Source: Bacillota bacterium
Lineage (GTDB): Bacteria > Bacillota > Clostridia > Lachnospirales > Lachnospiraceae
NCBI GenBank assembly: GCA_023398375.1
Contig: JAEWSH010000061.1
Span: 205,703 to 269,702, forward strand
Direction of reading: 5' to 3'
DNA length: 64,000 nucleotides
Shown here piece after piece: positions 58,362 through 64,000 of this stretch (its first letter is position 1; each line of letters begins with the position of its first letter). A program made the position numbers and the translations under genes. Below the pieces are notes generated by a model. That model saw nothing but the letters and a program-made list of their open reading frames with translations. It was not told the origin of the DNA and made no database searches.

Positions 58362-61064
58362 TTAACTAAGGACCACTTTGATTTTGTGAAGGATATCGAA
58401 TGCTAATTTTTCAATCTGTGTTTTTTTCAAACGCACTCCGAATCCCTCTTCCCATTCCATCTCTTCCCCGTTGCACGTTGCACTCTTTATCTTCACATTT
58501 CCACATATTATTTTCTCTGGATTATAAAATTGGATATCGAATTTTTTGCCTGCAAACTCCAGTTTTAATGATGCTATCCCATTTTTATTAAACTGCTCTG
58601 GCATCAGTGCCGGTGCAATCACCAGATCTCCAATCTTTCCTTTCACACCAAACACTTCCGTAATCATGGTAAGCATATACCAGCTTGCTGCTCCGGTCAG
58701 ATAGGTATAGAGACCTTTTCCCTGATTATCAAAATACTCTGGAATGCCAGGATAGATTCTGCTATTTTTAAAATCCATTGCTGCATCCATCAATGCCTGA
58801 AGTACCTTATGACCTTCTTTCGCATATCCCCGCTTATAAAGTGCATTGGCATACATAACTGCCATATGGGAAAATACGGCTCCATTCTCCTTTTCCCCAT
58901 AGGCAAAACCAAACATTCTGCCAAGATCAAATTTTTCCTCTTTAAAGTCCGTATTCAGCCTGTATCCTCCGGCCTTTTTATCAAATAAATACCGGTCGGC
59001 ACTTCTACCTATTGCCTCAATCTGCTCATTCTTTGCTGTTCCACTCATAACAGCAAAAACCTGTCCCGTCAACATCATGCGAACGTTTTCATCTTCACAG
59101 CACTCTACTTTCCTTCCATGATTATCATAATAACCATTGAACCATCCCCGGTTATCTCTGTCCTGTATCCATTCCTGAGATCTAATATGTTCCATCAGCC
59201 AATCTGCCTTCTCTTCCAGATTGTTACTGATTTTTTCAAGTTTTACAATTACCACATTTCCACTGAGATTGTACTTGCACTTCCCGGCAAAGGATTTCAG
59301 AAGCTGTATTTTTTCTGTAGGATTCTCATACTGCTCATTGTTTCCAGACAAAAGACACATCATCTCTTCTGCAATTTCCGTCTTTGTAATTCCACTCGCA
59401 CTCTGCAGCTTTCTTAAATATTGAGCGATCTCTTTTAAATTGCCTGCATAGGCACATGTAAATGCCACACTTTCCCCACGTTCCCACGCCATATCAAGGG
59501 CATCATTCCAGTCTGCACCGTGAAGTCGTATTTGATTATGTTCTCCCACATCATAAAAGGCACATAAGTTCTGCAGTATAATGTGTTCCAGAACTGTTCC
59601 ATGATAAATAGCGCCTGCTGCAGTTCTCTGATAATTTCCATCTTTTGAATCCCATATTTCATCCTGTGTAGTACCTCGCTCTGCCTGCCGATCCTTGAAA
59701 TATGGAACCTTCTGAAATAAGATCTCTATATCACCGGTCTGATCCATATATAATTTTGTTGTTACAAATGGCCAGAAAGCGTGATCCATCCAGACCCGTG
59801 TAATATTGTTTCTATCTGCAATGAACTCTCCCTGAGCGTTTCCTATGATTGTCGCATTCGTACCATCCATTCTTACTCCACCGAAGTTGTCTACGATCAT
59901 CTGTCTCACTATCGACGGTTCCATAATCAGTAATGCAAGACAATCCTGCCACAGATCTCTCCATCCGCGCCCGCCTTTTCCGTAATCATGATAAGGAAGA
60001 AACGAACATCCATAGATTCTTCTTAGAATTGGTTGAAAACAGATCCATTTCAGATAATTATCCACCTCTTCATTACCGGTTTCAAAAGATACCTTTACCC
60101 TCTCAATCCAATGCTTCTTTACTTCTTCCAAAGCTGACTTCACCTGATCTTCGGTCATGTATGCAGATATCATTGTTTTAACCTGTTCCTCTTTTTTCGC
60201 AATTCCACTCAGGATAATATAACTGGCAACCTCCTGCTGATCTAAAATAATCTTTGAAAAACGAATGCCACCCACTGCTTCTTTTCCTTGGATATCGACT
60301 CCAGGCCCCACTCCCGGTTTCTCTTTACGGACAGCTTCCGGAATCAGGAAGGAGCCCCCTTCCCCAATAAAAGCTTCTACGGTCGGATAAAATTCTGTTG
60401 GATATGCTCCATTATCTTCGAAACCGGAAACAAAATAGATGGTATCGTTCTTTTGATGACCTCTCTCGTCAAAAGATAGGACCGGTGTTACTTCCACGCC
60501 GGAATCTGTCGTATGAATTCTGTGTAAAAGAGAGGTTACATGGCGGTGATCCCTGATATTATCAGCACTTCTTCCATAAATCGGAATGGACGCAATCGGA
60601 GTAATCTCAATCTTTTCTGTTGATACATTGGTAAGTTTGACCAAGGAAACTTCCATTTTCCCATCCACTGTAACAAAAGATGTCGTCTCCGCCTGCAGTC
60701 CGTACTTTTTTGATGTACGTGTTAACTTTTGCCACATAAATCCAGCTTCCAGCACACTCTCATCTTGTCCTTCCGTAAACTTCTGATATTCCTGTTCTGC
60801 CGAGTTTCCGCTTACCGACCAATATCCTTTTTTCTCAATGCGACACCAGAAATTTCTGGTATTTTTATTATTATGGAGATTCTGCGCACTGACAGGCTCT
60901 AAAAGAAAATGATTCTGATCGGTTTTGCTATCTCCTGCCAGATTTCCTGTAATAGAAGACTTCATTCCGGACTCTCCAGCCAAAGGAAGATAAATCTCCC
61001 CATAGTTTTCCGGATTATGAATGGTAAAGGTGCCATTCTTATCCTGAAATTCAATATATTTCAT
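58362..61064 (-). CDS. GH94 glycoside phosphorylase (1), beta-glucoside type
   Basis: A roughly 900-residue inverting phosphorylase that splits a beta-linked oligosaccharide with phosphate to give a sugar 1-phosphate. A beta-sandwich N-terminal domain leads to the (alpha/alpha)6 barrel with GGRGWRDLWQDCLALL and the general acid Asp in HGADWNDALDM. Sequence and length resemble laminaribiose or oligoglucan phosphorylases more than cellobiose phosphorylase, but the linkage cannot be assigned. The start MKYIEFQDK is chosen from the family N-terminus; upstream reading crosses two hairpins. No signal peptide. Confidence 0.88.
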   Translation of the reverse strand: MKYIEFQDKNGTFTIHNPENYGEIYLPLAGESGMKSSITGNLAGDSKTDQNHFLLEPVSAQNLHNNKNTRNFWCRIEKKGYWSVSGNSAEQEYQKFTEGQDESVLEAGFMWQKLTRTSKKYGLQAETTSFVTVDGKMEVSLVKLTNVSTEKIEITPIASIPIYGRSADNIRDHRHVTSLLHRIHTTDSGVEVTPVLSFDERGHQKNDTIYFVSGFEDNGAYPTEFYPTVEAFIGEGGSFLIPEAVRKEKPGVGPGVDIQGKEAVGGIRFSKIILDQQEVASYIILSGIAKKEEQVKTMISAYMTEDQVKSALEEVKKHWIERVKVSFETGNEEVDNYLKWICFQPILRRIYGCSFLPYHDYGKGGRGWRDLWQDCLALLIMEPSIVRQMIVDNFGGVRMDGTNATIIGNAQGEFIADRNNITRVWMDHAFWPFVTTKLYMDQTGDIEILFQKVPYFKDRQAERGTTQDEIWDSKDGNYQRTAAGAIYHGTVLEHIILQNLCAFYDVGEHNQIRLHGADWNDALDMAWERGESVAFTCAYAGNLKEIAQYLRKLQSASGITKTEIAEEMMCLLSGNNEQYENPTEKIQLLKSFAGKCKYNLSGNVVIVKLEKISNNLEEKADWLMEHIRSQEWIQDRDNRGWFNGYYDNHGRKVECCEDENVRMMLTGQVFAVMSGTAKNEQIEAIGRSADRYLFDKKAGGYRLNTDFKEEKFDLGRMFGFAYGEKENGAVFSHMAVMYANALYKRGYAKEGHKVLQALMDAAMDFKNSRIYPGIPEYFDNQGKGLYTYLTGAASWYMLTMITEVFGVKGKIGDLVIAPALMPEQFNKNGIASLKLEFAGKKFDIQFYNPEKIICGNVKIKSATCNGEEMEWEEGFGVRLKKTQIEKLAFDILHKIKVVLS

Positions 61065-61227
61065 GTTAATAACCATGCCCTTTCCGTAACCTGCAAACTT
61101 TGAGCTACAGGCAAAAATAATCAGTGAGAAGAAGCCGCTTGCGGCTTCTTCCTGTGTGATACTTAGTAATTCTTTGCAGCCGTTTTTTGGCTGCTTAGCA
61201 TTACTTCTCACACTATCCCCCTATGCA
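61065..61227 (-). other. Structured intercistronic segment between the two GH94 genes
   Basis: Two stable hairpins are visible: GCAGCC/GGCTGC (61177-61195 region) enclosed by AGTAAT/ATTACT, and a perfect 10-bp AAGAAGCCGC/GCGGCTTCTT (61128-61149). Outer GTGAGAAG and CTTCTCAC segments could instead pair with each other across both. The last hairpin is followed after a few nt by ATTATTTTT. It may be an attenuator or processing site; nothing coding is supported. Confidence 0.5.
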
Positions 61228-63642
61228 TTATGACAGAAACAGCTCAATGTCTGTATATGTCGTTAATTGCTCCGCCAAAATATAATTACCCTCTACTTCT
61301 TTTCCATTTACAATCATTTTTTTATACCCGCTCTCCACATGTCCTGGATTTTTTACAGAAATATGAAGATGGCAGCCTCTAAAATCTTTTTCAATTTCAA
61401 ATTCATCCCAGTTCTTTGGAATCGATGGATTTATATGCAGACCGTAAAAATCTGGTCGTATACCGAGTATTCCTTCTACACATCCGACCATTACCGTAGA
61501 TGCAGTTCCCGTTAACCAGTGTACATGCGATCTGCCAAAATGAGGGCTTGCTTTTCCCTCTGTAAACTGTCCGTAACAATATGGTTCCAGTCTTCTTATC
61601 TCAGCTCTATCATTCTGTGCTGCCGGTGCATTTTCCATAAAATACGTAAATGCTCTGTCCCCATGTCCGCGAAGGGCTTCCGCAAGAATGATCCATCCCT
61701 GAGCTTGTGAAAAGATTCCAGCATTCTCTTTGGTTCCCGCATTATAAATAACTGCGAGCGCACCCTCAAATGCATGTGCGTGGTAGGGAGGATCCATAAG
61801 GATCGCACCATATTCTGTATTTAATCTCTCATATACTTGATCCAGTGCCTGATCGGCCTGCTCTCTGCTGGCAAGTCCGCTGATGACAGACCAGCTCTGT
61901 GGATTCAACCACATATTTGCTTCCGGATCTGTACGCTTTCCGATCACTTCTCCATTTTCCATGAATCCACGAATAAAGCGATCTTCATCCCAGCAAAGTT
62001 CCTGCATCAATTTTTCCAGTTCTTTCTGACTCTCGTTGAGAAATTGAATGTAAGTATCCTCTTTTTTATAAACCGCAAACTCTTTTAAGATCGTCATAGC
62101 GTAATAGAACTGCATTGCGACAAACGTGGATTCTCCATCCTTACCAAGTCTAAGACAGTCATTCCAATCTGCATGTAATCCGGCCGGCATTCCATGCTTT
62201 CCAAGATGGTTCATGGAAAAATCAATCGCCCGTTTCAAATGATCATAAACCGTTCCTTCACCGCAGTTCGCATATGGAATCACTTCATCTATGAACTCAA
62301 GATCACCCGTCTCCGAAACGTATTTATAAACTGTCGGGAACAGCCATAGTGCATCATCTGCCCGGTAGGCCGGATGCCCCGTCTCCCGTACATAGGAAAT
62401 ATCATCGGGTGTATCTTCCTGTCCGGGATCATGCGTAAACTTTACAAGCGGCAGACCACCACCATTATTAACCTGCGCTGAGAGCATAAAACGAATCTTC
62501 TCCAAAGCCATCTTCGGTGCCAGATGAATGATGCCCTGAATATCCTGTACGGTATCTCGATAGCCATAGCCATTACGCAGTCCGCAGTATGTGAAAGATG
62601 CTGCACGTGACCATAGGAACGTCATAAAGCAGTTGTAGGCATTCCATGTATTCATCATGGTATTGAATTCCGCACTTGGCGTTTTAATCTGAAAATGTGA
62701 CAGCTTTTCATGCCAATAGAAAATCAGATCTTCCAGTTCCCTGGAACAAACTTTTTCAGGATCTGCATAGCGATTTAATATTTTACCGGCTTCCTCGTCT
62801 TCCTTCATTCCTACGATGAAAGCGATCTCCTTTGCCTCTCCCTGCGCGAGTCGTATGACAGTACAAAGTGCTCCACAAGCATTCTCATTATAATTGCCCT
62901 CACCGTTCAATTCTCCTTCTGTTACGCCAACCGGATTTTGGTATCCATGGTATCTGCCAAGAAATCCTTCTTTGTCTCCGCACCAGGACGTCACTGCTGC
63001 ACCAGAAAGTCCAAAAAAACGGTTACATACAATCTTGTCATCCACATCTTTTCCATCTTCCAGCTTATCTAGATTGGCATGGACCATCTGACGCACCCTG
63101 TTTCCACAAAATACAGTCTGCGTAATAAATTGAGAATACTGTAAGTTCACTTGATCCTGCTCATAATTATTGTTGTTTGTAAATTCTGCATATCCGGTAA
63201 CATTGACATTCCTTTCCCTGTCAGAGTAGTTTGTAAGGCGTATGCTCCAAACTTCATAGGATTCATTGATCGGAACGTAATACCTTACTTCCGAATGAAT
63301 CTTACTGTAATCTGCCATCATTTTCGTGTAAGCTGTTCCATGGCGGCACTCGCTCTTATAAAGTTCCAGATCCTTTCCAACTGGCTGCCAGGATGCGGAC
63401 CAATAGTCTTTACTTTCGTTATCACGAATATAGATGTATCTTCCCGGTTGATCGAATTGGTTGAAAATGTATCTCAGAATTCTTCCATTTGCACCCGACT
63501 TTGCAAAACTATAGCCTCCTGCATTATTGGATACAATTGCCCCATACTCCGGAGAACCGAGATAGTTCACCCATGGGGTGGGTGTATCCGGTCTGTCGAT
63601 CACATACTCTTTCTTCTCATCATCAAAATACCCATATTTCAT
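61228..63642 (-). CDS. GH94 cellobiose-phosphorylase-type enzyme (2)
   Basis: An 804-residue cytoplasmic phosphorylase, the usual length for cellobiose phosphorylase (cellobiose plus phosphate to glucose 1-phosphate plus glucose). MKYGYFDDEKKEYVIDRPDT and PTPWVNYLGSPEYGAIVSNN are family N-terminal hallmarks; GYGYRDTVQD (about 358-367) and the general acid D492 in HADWNDCL mark the active site; HWLTGTAST completes the phosphate site. The start follows GGAG. It is the first gene of the GH94 pair. Chitobiose or other beta-disaccharides remain possible. Confidence 0.92.
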   Translation of the reverse strand: MKYGYFDDEKKEYVIDRPDTPTPWVNYLGSPEYGAIVSNNAGGYSFAKSGANGRILRYIFNQFDQPGRYIYIRDNESKDYWSASWQPVGKDLELYKSECRHGTAYTKMMADYSKIHSEVRYYVPINESYEVWSIRLTNYSDRERNVNVTGYAEFTNNNNYEQDQVNLQYSQFITQTVFCGNRVRQMVHANLDKLEDGKDVDDKIVCNRFFGLSGAAVTSWCGDKEGFLGRYHGYQNPVGVTEGELNGEGNYNENACGALCTVIRLAQGEAKEIAFIVGMKEDEEAGKILNRYADPEKVCSRELEDLIFYWHEKLSHFQIKTPSAEFNTMMNTWNAYNCFMTFLWSRAASFTYCGLRNGYGYRDTVQDIQGIIHLAPKMALEKIRFMLSAQVNNGGGLPLVKFTHDPGQEDTPDDISYVRETGHPAYRADDALWLFPTVYKYVSETGDLEFIDEVIPYANCGEGTVYDHLKRAIDFSMNHLGKHGMPAGLHADWNDCLRLGKDGESTFVAMQFYYAMTILKEFAVYKKEDTYIQFLNESQKELEKLMQELCWDEDRFIRGFMENGEVIGKRTDPEANMWLNPQSWSVISGLASREQADQALDQVYERLNTEYGAILMDPPYHAHAFEGALAVIYNAGTKENAGIFSQAQGWIILAEALRGHGDRAFTYFMENAPAAQNDRAEIRRLEPYCYGQFTEGKASPHFGRSHVHWLTGTASTVMVGCVEGILGIRPDFYGLHINPSIPKNWDEFEIEKDFRGCHLHISVKNPGHVESGYKKMIVNGKEVEGNYILAEQLTTYTDIELFLS

Positions 63643-63684
63643 ATTGAAAGTGCTCCTATCTTACTCAAGTTTTCTCCACTATAT

Positions 63685-63701
63685 CGGAATAAATCATTCC
63701 G
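63685..63701. promoter_or_regulatory. Operator-like palindrome upstream of the GH94 genes
   Basis: CGGAAT-N5-ATTCCG is a perfect 6-5-6 dyad, 43 nt upstream of the GH94 start codon. It is suitable for a dimeric regulator such as the AraC-type protein or a LacI-type one encoded elsewhere. Confidence 0.4.
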
Positions 63702-63790
63702 GTATACAAAATCATTCTTGAAAATATCAGAATCGTGACATATGTTTGCAAAAACAAATACTAATTACATTGTCTTTCTTTTATATGCAT

Positions 63791-63821
63791 AAAAAAAAGC
63801 AGATATTCAGACGAATATCCA
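63791..63821 (-). terminator. Intrinsic terminator at the right edge
   Basis: GATATTC-AGAC-GAATATC (63802-63819) followed by T8 on the minus strand. It closes a minus-strand gene lying to the right. The rest of 63643-63871 is AT-rich leader without coding signs. Confidence 0.75.
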
Positions 63822-63871
63822 CTCTAATCTTCTTATTATTTTATATTGGCACTATCGAGTTTTCTTCTTTC

Positions 63872-64000
63872 TTAATCGCAAGACTTATTGATAAAATCCA
63901 TGTGATATAGTTTTTCCCAATGGTTTATATTTAAAATTCCCTTTGTGAGATGAATTGCTAAAAAAACGCAATTTTCATCCTTTTCATTATTTGCCATGTC
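63872..64000 (-). CDS. Possible 3' end of a further minus-strand gene
   Basis: An open frame of 42 codons runs from the right edge to a TAA, about 50 nt before the terminator. The peptide ends HWEKLYHMDFINKSCD. It is too short to assign to a family, and the call rests only on the open frame and the terminator placement. Confidence 0.35.
   Translation of the reverse strand, partial: DMANNEKDENCVFLAIHLTKGILNINHWEKLYHMDFINKSCD

Noticed and set aside
1..64000. CRISPR arrays, tRNA/rRNA genes, insertion sequences, integrases, phage or conjugation genes
   Set aside because: None seen on either strand; the region reads as stable chromosomal metabolism and motility genes, so an element boundary is not supported.

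Overview
The window is AT-rich, tightly packed and mostly transcribed from the minus strand. It looks like chromosome from a motile, anaerobic, low-GC Gram-positive of the Clostridia, most likely Lachnospiraceae. The reasons are the gene order flgM-flgN-flgK-flgK-flgL-fliW-csrA-flaG-fliD, the FliW/CsrA pair, many lipoprotein-dependent ABC importers without their own ATPase, GH94 phosphorylases, and strong AGGAGG-type ribosome binding sites. No rRNA, tRNA, CRISPR array, insertion sequence or prophage was seen. Where a long reading frame begins upstream of a better ribosome binding site, the internal start is given.

Layout. (1) 1-7976: late flagellar operon on the minus strand, headed by a sigma-28 promoter in front of flgM, with two tandem flgK genes; fliD runs off the left edge. 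(2) 8003-20437: an eleven-gene minus-strand operon joining hydantoinase, hydantoin racemase, a complete ECF importer, an N-acyl-D-amino-acid deacylase, an alpha/beta hydrolase, 2,3-diaminopropionate ammonia-lyase, a YgeV-like enhancer-binding regulator and a YgeY-like M20 hydrolase. It resembles the E. coli yge/hyuA locus rebuilt around an uptake system. Its start has a near-consensus sigma-A promoter, a folded leader with a terminator-like hairpin, and three phased operator-like repeats. (3) 20464-30990: GH5 and GH42 glycosidases, two permeases and a binding lipoprotein, plus a membrane-anchored second binding protein next to a divergent two-component system. (4) 30993-34598: a Cache histidine kinase with a DUF3369/HD-GYP response regulator.

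(5) 34692-47926: an amino-acid catabolic region: two methionine gamma-lyase/cystathionine-type PLP enzymes, a class III aminotransferase, an iron-type alcohol dehydrogenase, a polar amino-acid (cystine-like) ABC importer, a cytidylate-kinase-like protein, a MerR regulator with a GyrI-like effector domain, an Fe-S protein, a Sel1/TPR protein and two D-2-hydroxyacid dehydrogenases. Five transcription units here share one promoter design, TTGACTCT with a 19-bp dyad spacer, which is the MerR-activated type; this appears to be a local MerR regulon of about thirteen genes. (6) 48014-51132: LysR regulator, serine/threonine-dehydratase-like enzyme and ornithine-cyclodeaminase-like reductase on the plus strand. 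(7) 51162-52282: Crp/Fnr-type regulator opposite a small membrane protein.

(8) 52325-53996: an unrecognised 519-residue protein with a PPC-like beta domain and no signal peptide, behind a sigma-28 promoter with a perfect GCCGATAA -10 box, so probably part of the motility regulon. (9) 54004-63701: a second sugar importer with a divergent AraC regulator, and two GH94 phosphorylases separated by a structured intercistronic segment. The right edge holds a terminator and the end of a possible further minus-strand gene.

The best candidates for something undescribed are the MerR-type regulon in (5), the ECF-coupled hydantoin/diaminopropionate operon with its leader and operator array in (2), and the sigma-28-driven PPC protein in (8).
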